From Bacillota bacterium (GTDB lineage: Bacteria; Bacillota; Clostridia; Clostridiales; Clostridiaceae), in contig JAEWQX010000144.1 of the NCBI GenBank assembly GCA_023399035.1, positions 1 through 64,000 of the forward strand: a stretch of DNA of 64,000 nt. The letters run 5' to 3'. The notes beneath the pieces are model-generated. The model saw nothing but the letters and a program-made list of their open reading frames with translations, did not search any database and was not told the origin of the DNA. Positions within the stretch are counted from its first letter, which is position 1, and each line of letters starts with the position of its first letter. Of this stretch, positions 1 through 9,357 are shown piece after piece. Made by a program: the position numbers and the translations under genes.

Positions 1-121
1 GATGAGATTTCCCATAGCATAAGCTAGTAAGACCCCTTGAAGACTACAAGGTTGATAGGTCAGAGGTGTAAGTGCGGTAACGTATTTAGCTGACTGATAC
101 TAATAGGTCGAGGGCTTGACC
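1..121 (+). rRNA. 23S ribosomal RNA, 3' end (partial)
   Basis: The first 121 bases match the conserved last helix region of bacterial 23S rRNA, including the GATACTAATAGGTCGAGGGC stretch and the terminal GCTTGACC. The gene begins upstream of the window. No 5S rRNA follows; tRNA-Asn starts 66 bases later, so this is the end of an rRNA operon with an unusual downstream order. Confidence 0.95.
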
Positions 122-187
122 AAATATAAGTTGTAATATACAGTTAATATGCAATTTTGAAAGAACAATAGTTTTTTCAATTAATGT

Positions 188-262
<75 letters not shown>

Positions 263-294
263 TTTTTTTATTTAAAAATAATTTGAATTACATT

Positions 295-317
295 AGTCGA
301 GGAATCGACTTTTTTTT
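295..317 (+). terminator. Rho-independent terminator of the rRNA/tRNA operon
   Basis: AGTCGA (295-300) and TCGACT (305-310) form a 6-bp stem with a GGAA tetraloop, followed by seven T. It lies 32 bases past the tRNA and ends the rRNA-tRNA transcript. Confidence 0.85.
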
Positions 318-541
318 ATACGTAAAATTTATATATAATAATTTAAAGAGAATAACAATAACTTAACATTATTTGAAGATAAAATATTATATACTTAAAT
401 TTTCTATAAAAATTATAGTATAATTCTTATTTTTATTATTGTAAAAAGAGTAGATAGTACTTATACTTAATTAGGGGGTATTGTTAATCTATATAGATTA
501 ATAATAATCAGTCCTTTATAAGTGTTGTGTGGGGTATAAAA

Positions 542-1465
542 ATGAGGTACAAATTAAGACGTGATAGAAGTAAATCAAAAAGTATTTACAAAACAAAAAT
601 AATTATTTTATGTACAAGTATAGCTCTTCTGGTAATAGGAGGAAGTGCAGTTATGGCTCAAAGATTTTTAACATACATAGATACTGTACAAGCAAAAGAT
701 AATGAGATAGTTTTAAATGGAAATGATAGCAGTGATGCTTCAGGTTCTGATGAAATTAATAAAGAAAATTCTGATGTACCATTTGATACTCCTGAATTTG
801 TGCAAAAGTATTTAAATCAGCAGATGAAAGGCGAAATGCCAGATGGTGCTGATGGTGTAAAAGCAGTATATCTTACTTTTGATGATGGTCCATCAGAAAC
901 TGTTACACCTCAGATTTTAGATGTGTTGAAAGCTGAAGGTGTGCATGCAACTTTCTTTGTACTTGGTAAGGCCGTTGATTCAAGTGATGAAAACAAAGAA
1001 TTGATAAAGAGAATTGTTTCTGAAGGGAATGCAATAGGAATTCATAGTTATTCACATAATTATAATTATCTATATCCAAATAAAATTGTAAATGTAGATA
1101 ATTTTAGAAGCGAAGTGGATAAAACAAATGAATCCTTAAAGAATGTACTTGGAGATGATTTTTCTACAAAGGCAATAAGGCTTCCAGGTGGTCATATGAC
1201 ATGGAAAGGAACAGATAGATTAGATGAGTATTTCCAACAAGAAGGATATAGTTATATTGATTGGAATGCCTTATCTAAAGATGCAGAAGGTCCTAAGAAA
1301 AATGCAGAGCAATTAGTACAGCAGGTAATTGAAACAAGTGGAACTAAACAGAAAGTAGTTTTATTAATGCATGATACTTATGGAAAAGAAGAAACAGCTA
1401 AATCATTACCAGATATAATCCGACATTTTAAGAATAATGGATATGAATTTAGAGTAATAAAATAA
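542..1465 (+). CDS. Membrane-anchored polysaccharide (peptidoglycan) deacetylase, CE4 family
   Basis: 307 aa. An N-terminal basic stretch and one membrane segment (about residues 19-40) anchor it outside the membrane, followed by a short linker and a NodB/CE4 domain. CE4 motifs are visible: TFDDGP (112-117), with the catalytic base and metal Asp; HSYSH (168-172), giving the two metal His; RLPGG; and LMHDTY near the end. It probably removes acetyl groups from cell-wall amino sugars. I chose ATG 542 because GGGG at 531-534 sits 7 bases upstream; a GTG at 527 in frame has no good site. Monocistronic, flanked by terminators. The exact substrate (GlcNAc or MurNAc) is not determined. Confidence 0.88.
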   Translation: MRYKLRRDRSKSKSIYKTKIIILCTSIALLVIGGSAVMAQRFLTYIDTVQAKDNEIVLNGNDSSDASGSDEINKENSDVPFDTPEFVQKYLNQQMKGEMPDGADGVKAVYLTFDDGPSETVTPQILDVLKAEGVHATFFVLGKAVDSSDENKELIKRIVSEGNAIGIHSYSHNYNYLYPNKIVNVDNFRSEVDKTNESLKNVLGDDFSTKAIRLPGGHMTWKGTDRLDEYFQQEGYSYIDWNALSKDAEGPKKNAEQLVQQVIETSGTKQKVVLLMHDTYGKEETAKSLPDIIRHFKNNGYEFRVIK

Positions 1466-1482
1466 TTATTAAGTTAAAAGAG

Positions 1483-1562
1483 AAAATGCTTATGTATGTA
1501 CATAATACATATGTTTTGTTATATAAACAATGTGTGTTAAAGTAGAGACATAGGCATTTTTT
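1483..1562 (+). terminator. Terminator after polysaccharide deacetylase
   Basis: AAAATGCTTATGT (1483-1495) pairs with ACATAGGCATTTT (1548-1560) with one G-U pair, enclosing a further AT-rich hairpin, and runs into a T tract. Confidence 0.65.
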
Positions 1563-1888
1563 ATATTGTATTATGTTCTTGTTCATATATGTATATAGCA
1601 GCTGAAAATTATTTATTATATAAATATAAGATTAATGACTATAACATAAACTATTCTCTATTGAGTTACTTAATATTATAATTATTAATGAAAGAAAAGT
1701 AATCAGCTGTTAATAAAATAAATTTGTATAGCAGATAAATTTAAGTGATTAATAGCTAATGAAATATGAAAAAACAGGCATACAGATATTTCTGATTTAG
1801 ATTTAATATTTATTATATTAAAGAGGAGAATCAAATTAACTTTAGAGGATGATAATACAGAATAAAAATAATAATAAGGAGGAGTTTG
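1563..1888. other. Noncoding AT-rich gap before the tldD-like gene
   Basis: No open frame with a good ribosome binding site, no tRNA and no strong inverted repeat was seen here. It presumably carries the promoter of the tldD/tldE pair, but no convincing -35/-10 pair could be assigned. A 16-codon ATG frame overlaps the tldD-like start in another frame, without proper ribosome-site spacing. Confidence 0.5.
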
Positions 1889-3268
1889 ATGTTATCTAAA
1901 AATATCGTTTCACAAGTTTTAGCTAAATGCTTAATAACAGGAGGAGACTTTGCAGAGATCTTTGAAGATGATTCAATCAATAATTCTATATCATTAGTTG
2001 ATGGCAAGGTGCAGGATGCAATAGGTGGAAGAAGCTATGGCATAGGTATAAGAATTTTTAAGGGGTTAAAAAGTGTCTATGCATATACTAATAATAATAG
2101 CTTAGATAGTCTTTTAGAAACAGCATACAGGGCAGCTCTTGCATTAGGAGAAGTAAGAGAAGAAAAGAGTATCATATTAAATGAAAAGAAAATAGAAACA
2201 ATTCACCCCATAATTTATTATCCTAAAGATGTGCTATATGAAAAGAAAATAGCAGTCTTAAAAAATGCATACGGAGGAGCTAAGAACTATAATAGTGAAA
2301 TATCACAGGTTATCGCAAGCTATGCAGATAAAGAGCAGAATGTATTAATTGCAAATACAGAAGGTTTATATATTGAGGATAAAAGAGTAAGAACAAGACT
2401 GGGCATAAGTGCTGTTGCAAGCAAAGATAATGAAAATCAGACAGGATTCCAGGGTCCAGGAAGGCATATGGGAATTGAAATGTTCAATACTATTGATGCT
2501 GAAGCATCAGGTATAGAAGCTGCCAGAATAGCTCATACAATGCTTCATGCAAGGAACTGTCCTGCAGGAAATATGACTGTTGCAATTGATAATGGTTTTG
2601 GAGGAGTAATATTCCACGAAGCATGTGGTCATGCCTTAGAAGCAACCTCTGTTGCAAAAGGAAATTCAGTTTTTTCAGGTAAATTAGGTCAGCAGATAGC
2701 TTCTTCAAAGGTTACAGCAATTGATGATGGAACTATTCCTAATGCATGGGGATCTTTAAATATAGATGATGAAGGAAATAAGACACAAAAGAATGTATTA
2801 ATAGAAAATGGTATCTTAAAAGGATATATGATAGATAAGCTTAATGGAAGACGTATGAATATGGAGCCTACAGGAAGTTCAAGAAGACAGAGCTATAAAT
2901 ATCAGCCTACATCAAGAATGACAAATACTTATATTGCTGCAGGAACTGATAAACCTGAGGATATAATTAAGTCTATCGATGATGGATTATATGCAAAGAA
3001 ACTTGGTGGCGGTTCTGTAAATCCTGTAACTGGTGAATTTAATTTCTCAGTTCAGGAAGGATATCTAGTTAAAAACGGTGTAATTCAGGAACCAGTAAGA
3101 GGAGCAAGTCTTATTGGTAAAGGAAGCGATGTTCTTATGGATATCGACATGGTTGGAGATAACTTAGAGCTTGCACAAGGGGTATGCGGATCATCATCAG
3201 GAAGTATTCCTACCAATGTAGGTCAACCTATGATCAGAGTGAAGAAGATAACTGTAGGAGGTAGATAG
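1889..3268 (+). CDS. tldD: TldD-family zinc metalloprotease subunit
   Basis: 459 aa, usual length for TldD/PmbA proteins. The zinc motif HExxxH is present as HEACGH (about residues 243-248), as expected for the catalytic TldD partner. TldD/TldE complexes are known to cleave unfolded or modified peptides within a closed barrel-shaped heterodimer. ATG 1889 is preceded by AGGAGG at 1877-1882 with 6-base spacing; the TTG at 1886 is less likely. The TldE-like partner starts one base after the stop codon, so the two are translated as a pair. Substrate unknown here; no antibiotic-peptide genes are nearby. Confidence 0.9.
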   Translation: MLSKNIVSQVLAKCLITGGDFAEIFEDDSINNSISLVDGKVQDAIGGRSYGIGIRIFKGLKSVYAYTNNNSLDSLLETAYRAALALGEVREEKSIILNEKKIETIHPIIYYPKDVLYEKKIAVLKNAYGGAKNYNSEISQVIASYADKEQNVLIANTEGLYIEDKRVRTRLGISAVASKDNENQTGFQGPGRHMGIEMFNTIDAEASGIEAARIAHTMLHARNCPAGNMTVAIDNGFGGVIFHEACGHALEATSVAKGNSVFSGKLGQQIASSKVTAIDDGTIPNAWGSLNIDDEGNKTQKNVLIENGILKGYMIDKLNGRRMNMEPTGSSRRQSYKYQPTSRMTNTYIAAGTDKPEDIIKSIDDGLYAKKLGGGSVNPVTGEFNFSVQEGYLVKNGVIQEPVRGASLIGKGSDVLMDIDMVGDNLELAQGVCGSSSGSIPTNVGQPMIRVKKITVGGR

Positions 3269-3269
3269 A

Positions 3270-4613
3270 ATGGATTTTGAATTATTTAAGGAAGAGCTTT
3301 TTAAGGAAGCTAAAAAGTCTGGATTTGAAGAATGTGAGATTTATTATTCAGATGTTGAAAGTTTAAATATCAATATTTATGAAGGTGAAGTTGAAAAATA
3401 TAAGCTTAATACTGCATTTGGACTTTCATTTAGAGGAATGCTTAATGGTAAGATGGGTTATTCCTATACCGAAATATTGGATGAAGAAGCTATCAAGACA
3501 GTTGTCAATAATGCTAAGAGTGCAGCATTAGCTATTGAAAATGATGATGCGCAATTTATTTATGAAGGTGACAAGGAATATAAAAAACTTAACTGCTATA
3601 TAGAAGAGCTTGATAGTGTTGAGCCTGATGAACTTATAAAACTGGCTCTTGAAATGGAAAGTCAATGTAAGAAACAATGTGATAAGGTAGTCAATTTTTC
3701 AGGATGCGGTATAGGATATGGGAAATCTACTTATGGAATAATAAATACAAAAGGACTTAATTTAAAAAATGAAAGAAATCATCTTACAGCTTATGTTATT
3801 CCAATAATTGAAGACAATAATGAAAAGTATGATGGAATGGGATACGTTGTAGCTGAAAATATACGCGATGTAAATCCGGAAAAAATAGCTCAAGATGGAA
3901 TTAAGGAAGCTTTATCAAGAATAGGTGGAAGAAGTATTCCTTCTGGAAAGTATAAAATAATCATAAATAACGAAGCTATGGTTTCGCTTCTTGGAACATT
4001 TGATTCAATATTTGATGCAGAACAAGCTCAAAAGGGATTATCTCTTTTAAAAGGCAGAGAAGGAGAAATAATAGCATCAGATGTGTTAACTCTTATTGAT
4101 GATCCACATTTGAAAAACGGATTAGGTACTACTGCATTTGATGATGAAGGTGTTGCAACATATAAGAAAGAAATAATAAGTAATGGTAAATTAAATACTC
4201 TCCTTTATAATTTAAAGACTGCTAATAAGGCAGGAGTAAAATCAACCGGAAATGGATTTAAAAGCTCTTATGCTTCTATTGTTGGAATAAGTGCTACTAA
4301 CTTTTATATAAAGCCAGGAGACAAATCTTTTGAAGAACTTTGTCAAGAAGTGAGGGATGGAGTAATAATAACAGAATTTGCTGGACTTCATTCAGGCGCT
4401 AGTTCTGTAACAGGGGACTTTTCACTTGCAGCAAAAGGATTTATGATTGAAAATGGAAAGAAGACTTTCCCAGTAGAGCAGATAACAGTTGCAGGAAACT
4501 TCTTTACACTATTAAAGGACATTGAGTGTGTTGGAAATGATTTAAAATTCCCTATGAGCAGTATAGGATCTCCAGCAGTTGTTGTAAAGGAATTATCAGT
4601 GGCAGGTAAGTAA
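3270..4613 (+). CDS. TldE/PmbA-like partner subunit
   Basis: 447 aa, homologous in layout to the preceding gene: shared C-terminal features such as the LHSGASSVTGDFSL segment and the closing VKELSVAGK, matching the end of TldD-like proteins. It has no HExxxH motif, as known for the non-catalytic TldE/PmbA subunit. GGAGG lies 8 bases upstream of ATG 3270 and the gene follows tldD by one base, indicating a bicistronic operon and an obligate heterodimer. A terminator follows at 4659. Confidence 0.88.
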   Translation: MDFELFKEELFKEAKKSGFEECEIYYSDVESLNINIYEGEVEKYKLNTAFGLSFRGMLNGKMGYSYTEILDEEAIKTVVNNAKSAALAIENDDAQFIYEGDKEYKKLNCYIEELDSVEPDELIKLALEMESQCKKQCDKVVNFSGCGIGYGKSTYGIINTKGLNLKNERNHLTAYVIPIIEDNNEKYDGMGYVVAENIRDVNPEKIAQDGIKEALSRIGGRSIPSGKYKIIINNEAMVSLLGTFDSIFDAEQAQKGLSLLKGREGEIIASDVLTLIDDPHLKNGLGTTAFDDEGVATYKKEIISNGKLNTLLYNLKTANKAGVKSTGNGFKSSYASIVGISATNFYIKPGDKSFEELCQEVRDGVIITEFAGLHSGASSVTGDFSLAAKGFMIENGKKTFPVEQITVAGNFFTLLKDIECVGNDLKFPMSSIGSPAVVVKELSVAGK

Positions 4614-4658
4614 AATTAAAAGCAGATAATTAATAAATATTAATTTCTAATTACAAAG

Positions 4659-4706
4659 AGGCTATAGATACCTTGTTTTAAACTATGGTATTTACAGCCT
4701 TTTTTA
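4659..4706 (+). terminator. Terminator after tldD-tldE
   Basis: AGGCT plus GATACC on the left pair with GGTAT and AGCCT (4696-4700) on the right, then TTTTTT. Confidence 0.75.
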
Positions 4707-4796
4707 TTTAGGTTATATATAACTATTATTACTATATTTATAATAGAACAGATAGAAGTCAGTAAAAGCAAGTTATGAACATATATTTATTAAAAA

Positions 4797-6674
4797 TTAA
4801 TTAGAATATGGATTGTAATTTGATCTTATAATCTTATCAGAGATATCCAGAAGCTTTGAATAAATTGAAATTTCATTGTCACTCAAATTTTCAGCACCCT
4901 TAATTGTACCATCTGTAATTACTGCAAATGATTTATCTGTATTTAACAAATTTCTTCCAAGTGCAGTTTGAGAGTATTCATCAGATGGTATTCCTAATAA
5001 ATATAGAAGAGTAGGCATTAAATCAACCTGTCCTCCAAGAAGGTCATCGAATGTTTTTGCTTTTATGGATGAAGAGTGGTCATAAATAATGACTGGAACA
5101 GTATGATTTCCATTATCAATATACCAGTCTTCTTTAGATGATAATTTTTCAATATCATCGTTATAATATTTGTGAACACCAGCATGATCACCCATTATTA
5201 CAATTATGCTGTCATTCAAAATGCCCTGTTTATCTAATAAATCAAGGAAATATCCTATTTGAGCATCAGTATAATGGACACTTTCAAAATATCCCCCAAG
5301 ATTATTATTATTATTAAGCTCTGGCGACAAGTTCAATGATCTGTATTCATCCGGAAGATTGAATGGTCCATGATTTGTTAGTGTTACTGTCATTGCATAA
5401 AATGGCTGATTTAAATCCTCAATCATAGGTACGACTTGTTCAAAATAACTTCTGTCGCTTATTCCCATGCCTATTTCTTCATCATGATTAAAAGAATAGT
5501 AATCAGTGAAGTATTCAAATCCTATACCTCCGCTTAATGCATTCTGATAGTTCCAGAAGGACCCTTTATCAGGATGAATAACGCTAGTTGTATATCCGTG
5601 ATTTCTTAGAATTTTAGGCATAGAGTTATAATCATTATTTGGATATCTGAAAAATGTACATCCCCTTCTTACTGGAAGAAGAGAAGTATTGCTCATAAAA
5701 TCAGAATCAGCGCTTGTACCTTCGTTAACTTGTTCAAAAATATTAGGAAAATATACAGAACTGTCAAGAAGATGATTCATTACAGGAGTTATTTCAATAT
5801 CATTAATTTTTTTACCTATGACGAAGCTTTCCAATGATTCAACTTGTATATAGATTAAGTTTTTATTTTTGGCAGCACCAAAGTATTCGTTATTAGTCAG
5901 ATTTTCATTTTTAACATCAAATAATGTATTGATATCATTTTTATCTTCAGCTGTTAATTTATATGGCTGTGTATCTTTATAGACAGTATAAGCATCCATA
6001 ATATGATATCCAATAGTAGAAAAATATTTTACTGTGATATTAGGATCATATACATCAAATAAATAAGCATTTTTAATATCATTGTTGTTTAGCACTGTTA
6101 TATTAAAAGGTACATAAATTATGAATAACAATGGAATTATAAAAGTAACCAAAAAACTTTTTAATGCACGATTACAGTTTTTAATGGATTTCCTAGATAT
6201 TAATATGTAAATACCTAAAAGTATAAAATCTGAAAAATAGAATATATCTAATGGACTCATCATAGATTTTATGCTTTCAAACATATTATCAAGGTTAGAA
6301 GTCTGTGTTAATAAAAGCATTGATGGAACTGTCTGAAATCCCCTGAAGTACCATGTGTCAACAATAAATAATAGAGTTACAGCGGTATCAAGTATTAAAA
6401 CATATATTATACGTCCTCGACCTTTAAATAATAGTGAAAAGCTGGAGAACAGTAGAGCAAAAGCTGTATAGTAATATAGATAGCATTTTGATATAACTGA
6501 GTAACCAGATTGAAGATTTAATGTGTATGGGTTATCGTGGGATACAAAACCTTGAAACATTATTCCTTTAAATACTAAAGATATAACTGGTATCATAAAA
6601 AATAAAATTCTTAAAAATGTATCCTTATTTAAATATTTATTAACATATTTTGAAAATACACCAATAGAGTTCAT
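4797..6674 (-). CDS. LtaS-like membrane sulfatase-fold phosphoglycerol (or related) transferase
   Basis: 625 aa. About five N-terminal membrane segments (residues about 20-190) precede an extracellular alkaline-phosphatase/sulfatase-fold domain. Metal and nucleophile motifs of the LtaS family are present: VESLESF (E279), the Thr of EGTSADSDF (T320, expected to form the phospho-intermediate), and GDHAGVH near residue 495. LtaS polymerises glycerol-phosphate from phosphatidylglycerol into lipoteichoic acid; related enzymes start chains or move other head groups, so the exact activity is open. GTGAGG on the minus strand precedes the ATG. A glycolipid glucosyltransferase that could build an anchor is at 37227-38348. 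Confidence 0.82.
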   Translation of the reverse strand: MNSIGVFSKYVNKYLNKDTFLRILFFMIPVISLVFKGIMFQGFVSHDNPYTLNLQSGYSVISKCYLYYYTAFALLFSSFSLLFKGRGRIIYVLILDTAVTLLFIVDTWYFRGFQTVPSMLLLTQTSNLDNMFESIKSMMSPLDIFYFSDFILLGIYILISRKSIKNCNRALKSFLVTFIIPLLFIIYVPFNITVLNNNDIKNAYLFDVYDPNITVKYFSTIGYHIMDAYTVYKDTQPYKLTAEDKNDINTLFDVKNENLTNNEYFGAAKNKNLIYIQVESLESFVIGKKINDIEITPVMNHLLDSSVYFPNIFEQVNEGTSADSDFMSNTSLLPVRRGCTFFRYPNNDYNSMPKILRNHGYTTSVIHPDKGSFWNYQNALSGGIGFEYFTDYYSFNHDEEIGMGISDRSYFEQVVPMIEDLNQPFYAMTVTLTNHGPFNLPDEYRSLNLSPELNNNNNLGGYFESVHYTDAQIGYFLDLLDKQGILNDSIIVIMGDHAGVHKYYNDDIEKLSSKEDWYIDNGNHTVPVIIYDHSSSIKAKTFDDLLGGQVDLMPTLLYLLGIPSDEYSQTALGRNLLNTDKSFAVITDGTIKGAENLSDNEISIYSKLLDISDKIIRSNYNPYSN

Positions 6675-6752
6675 ATATATTACCTCACTTTCTTATTAAC
6701 CATATATCATTTAGTAAATATAAATCAATATTTTATTTTATGAAAAATAAAA

Positions 6753-6778
6753 AGAGACATAATTTATGTTATGTCTCT
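6753..6778 (-). terminator. Terminator of the small membrane protein gene (minus strand)
   Basis: AGAGACATAA (6753-6762) pairs with TTATGTCTCT (6769-6778). Read on the minus strand, the hairpin is followed by a T-rich tract (6739-6752). It separates the 6788-7585 gene from the LtaS-like gene. Confidence 0.75.
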
Positions 6779-6787
6779 GTAATATTC

Positions 6788-7585
6788 TTAGTAGATGATT
6801 AGTTTTGATTTATGTGAAATATTATCCACATAAAAATCACCAACTGCATCATTAAAATTAACATTTTCTGATGAATTTGAAGGGTAGAAATAAATTAAAA
6901 ATCCATCACATAAGCTTGAATCATATTCATTTGAAAATTGATCGCATATATTTTTTAGATTTTGTGATGATGTATCATCTGTAGTAACATCGAATCTGAA
7001 AAAGTTATTTCCAACAGTTATTTTCTTTATGCTGAATGGTATGTTTTGATCTATGTTATCATCAAATGTACCAGAAAATGAATAATCCACATTATCTGCA
7101 TCACTGCTTACAAGAGCTTTGGGCTTATATGAAGTGCTTGGCATAAAGTTTTTTATTGGAAGAACGAGAGTATCAGTTACTGAATTAGATGAATTCTTAA
7201 ATGTTAATTTAATTTCACCGTTAAATACACTATCAGATTTATTATCAATTGTAATTTCAGCATTTTTAGTTGAAGAACTGCCTAAGGAAGCTAATTTATA
7301 CTCAAATTTTAAATCGTCTATTGATGCTTCTTTAGCTTTAACCTCTTCGTTTTCAGGTTCAGGCTGTGATGATATTTCTTCTGTGGATTCATCGGGTATT
7401 TGCATATTCTTTAAAAAATTTATACCTCCTCCAGCAGACATTAAGAATATGGATAGAAGAAATACTATGCTTATTAAGCTTAAAGAAGATTTTGATCCTC
7501 TTTTTATTGCAAGAACAATTAATAAAAGAGATATAATAATACCAATAATACCTATCAGGTAAAGGATCATTGGAAGTAAATTCAT
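6788..7585 (-). CDS. Membrane protein of unknown function
   Basis: 265 aa; family not recognised. Two hydrophobic helices (about residues 4-27 and 33-52) are followed by an acidic Pro/Glu linker (about 64-90) and a roughly 170-residue extracellular part rich in beta-prone, Asn/Ser/Asp segments. The second half (DNKSDSVFNGEIKLTF and following) looks like an immunoglobulin-like sandwich found in secreted clostridial proteins, an impression only. It is separated by a terminator from the LtaS-like gene, so it is probably expressed on its own from a promoter in the gap before the divergent flavoprotein gene. Confidence 0.7.
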   Translation of the reverse strand: MNLLPMILYLIGIIGIIISLLLIVLAIKRGSKSSLSLISIVFLLSIFLMSAGGGINFLKNMQIPDESTEEISSQPEPENEEVKAKEASIDDLKFEYKLASLGSSSTKNAEITIDNKSDSVFNGEIKLTFKNSSNSVTDTLVLPIKNFMPSTSYKPKALVSSDADNVDYSFSGTFDDNIDQNIPFSIKKITVGNNFFRFDVTTDDTSSQNLKNICDQFSNEYDSSLCDGFLIYFYPSNSSENVNFNDAVGDFYVDNISHKSKLIIY

Positions 7586-7703
7586 TTAAATCACCACTAA
7601 CTTTAAAATATTATAATATAATGTATAATTATATTATATATTGAATTTATATATACTTAAAGTGCAGATAACCAAAAAAGAAAAATATACATGGAGGTAT
7701 GAA

Positions 7704-8666
7704 ATGCCAAGTTATGATTTAATAGTAATTGGAGCTGGAATAGCTGGAATGACAGCAGCGTTAGGTGCCGCAAAGTCCGGAATAGAGAAAATTTTAATAA
7801 TTGAAAAAGAAGCTTCTGCTGGAGGAATAATAAATCAGTGCATTCATAATGGGTTTGGTAAGAAATTTATGGGAGAATGTGTTACTGGTCCAGAATATAT
7901 ACAATTTATAAAAGATGAAATAGAAAAGCAAAATATAGATATTATACTTAACTCTAATGTTCTTGATATTAATAGAGACAGGATGGTTACTTACGTAAGT
8001 CCAAGTGAAGGTGTAAAGGAAGTAAGTGCAAGTGCTATAATATTTGCAATGGGTGCAAGAGAAAAATATTCTGGAAATATAATGATTTCTACTAATACAC
8101 TTACAGGAATATTTACAGTTGGAGAGGCTCAGAGAATAGTAAATCTGGATGGATATATTCCAGGAAGAAATGCAGTAATTACAGCAAAGGATAGATGGGG
8201 ATTCCTTCTTGCAAGAAGACTTATTATAGAGGGAGGAATTGTATCAGCTGTTGTTCTTGAACAGGATTTTAAATCTGTTGAAACTGATGAAATACATAAT
8301 ATTATTGAAGGATTTGATATACCTATAATAGATAATTCAAGAATTATAGGAATAGAAGGTAATACAAGAATAAATAAGGTCAAATTATTGAATTTAAAAG
8401 ATAAAACTACTATGGATAAAGAATGTGACTGTTTATTACTTTCAGTTGGATTTATTCCTGAAAGCAGCAGGCTGAAGAAATTGAATATAGATATTGATGA
8501 AAGAACACTAGGACCAAGAGTAAAAGATTATATGACATCTACAGATGGTTTCTTTGCATGCGGAAATATAATTTATGGAGAAGATGCTCTTAAAATATCT
8601 GAAATAGATGGTATTGAATGTGGAGAAAAGGCTGCTGAATATATTAAGAAATACTTCTTAAAATAA
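7704..8666 (+). CDS. FAD/NAD(P)-dependent oxidoreductase, GlpA/GlpB-associated type
   Basis: 320 aa. The FAD-binding Rossmann motif GAGIAG lies near residue 9 and is followed by the signature GGIINQCIHNGFG, typical of pyridine-nucleotide-disulfide-type flavoproteins that accompany anaerobic glycerol-3-phosphate dehydrogenase. A central DRWGFLLARRL and a late CGNI segment match the second FAD-contact region. It lacks the CxxC redox pair of thioredoxin reductases. ATG 7704 follows GGAGG (7693-7697). The usual partners (glpA-type dehydrogenase and a DUF1667 gene) are not adjacent, so it stands alone here; the substrate is unknown. Confidence 0.8.
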   Translation: MPSYDLIVIGAGIAGMTAALGAAKSGIEKILIIEKEASAGGIINQCIHNGFGKKFMGECVTGPEYIQFIKDEIEKQNIDIILNSNVLDINRDRMVTYVSPSEGVKEVSASAIIFAMGAREKYSGNIMISTNTLTGIFTVGEAQRIVNLDGYIPGRNAVITAKDRWGFLLARRLIIEGGIVSAVVLEQDFKSVETDEIHNIIEGFDIPIIDNSRIIGIEGNTRINKVKLLNLKDKTTMDKECDCLLLSVGFIPESSRLKKLNIDIDERTLGPRVKDYMTSTDGFFACGNIIYGEDALKISEIDGIECGEKAAEYIKKYFLK

Positions 8667-8758
8667 AGATAACAATGAAAATTAGGAACTCGGCATATAT
8701 AATATATAATAAGAAATGGATTTGAGTTATTTATTATTACAGTATAACTTAGAGACAA

Positions 8759-8800
8759 GAAGCATTGAAGGTACTATTTAAGTACTTTCAATGCTTCTTT
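8759..8800 (+). terminator. Terminator after flavoprotein gene, overlapping the end of the convergent gene
   Basis: A 17-bp stem (8759-8775 with 8781-8797, one G-U pair) is followed by TTCTTTGT. Its right side includes the last codons of the convergent GDSL gene, so it may serve both directions. Confidence 0.7.
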
Positions 8801-9337
8801 GTACATAATATAATTTCCTTGTGGTGATAAATGAAGTCCATCTAGATAAAGATCATCAGTAAGACAAAGGTTATAAAAATCAATTAAATCAGTATTGTAT
8901 TTATCTGAAAGACAGATTAATTGTTCTCTTAACTCAACAACACCTTTTTCAGCATAACTATAAAATGAAGATGGAATGAATAATTCATTAGCCATTTTTC
9001 CTATTATTCTTGGTGGAATTCCAAGTATTACATGAGAATTTATTGCATATGCATCCTTGATCATAATTTCTATATTTTCTATTATTGATGAAATACTTCT
9101 GCCACATAGTAGGTCATTAGTACCGCCCATAATAAAAATCTTTGACGGATTATATTTTAAAACACTAGAGTAATATCTTGAAAGCATTGATGGAGTTGTA
9201 TCACCATTTTGTCCCTTATTGAGATAATTAAGATTAAGAATGTTTCCAATAAGATAAACCCATGATTTTTCTTTTTGAACTCCATATCCATAAGTCAGGC
9301 TGTCTCCGAAAAATATAATATCTTTATTGTCACTCAT
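8774..9337 (-). CDS. SGNH/GDSL-family hydrolase (esterase/lipase)
   Basis: 187 aa. Block I FFGDSLTYG near the N terminus carries the catalytic Ser; block III GGTNDL carries the oxyanion Asn; block V DGLHLSPQG carries the catalytic Asp and His. This is a full SGNH set. No signal peptide is visible, so it acts in the cytoplasm. Substrate unknown (esters or acyl groups). AAGGAG on the minus strand precedes the ATG. It lies 20 bases after the RusA-like gene on the same strand and is probably co-transcribed from the promoter at 10090-10118. Confidence 0.88.
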   Translation of the reverse strand: MSDNKDIIFFGDSLTYGYGVQKEKSWVYLIGNILNLNYLNKGQNGDTTPSMLSRYYSSVLKYNPSKIFIMGGTNDLLCGRSISSIIENIEIMIKDAYAINSHVILGIPPRIIGKMANELFIPSSFYSYAEKGVVELREQLICLSDKYNTDLIDFYNLCLTDDLYLDGLHLSPQGNYIMYKEALKVLK

Positions 9338-9357
9338 ATATTATTCTCCTTATTATA

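Noticed and set aside
1850..1900. Short leader peptide overlapping the tldD-like start
   Set aside because: Its ATG directly abuts the presumed ribosome site without spacing and the 16 codons show no pattern.
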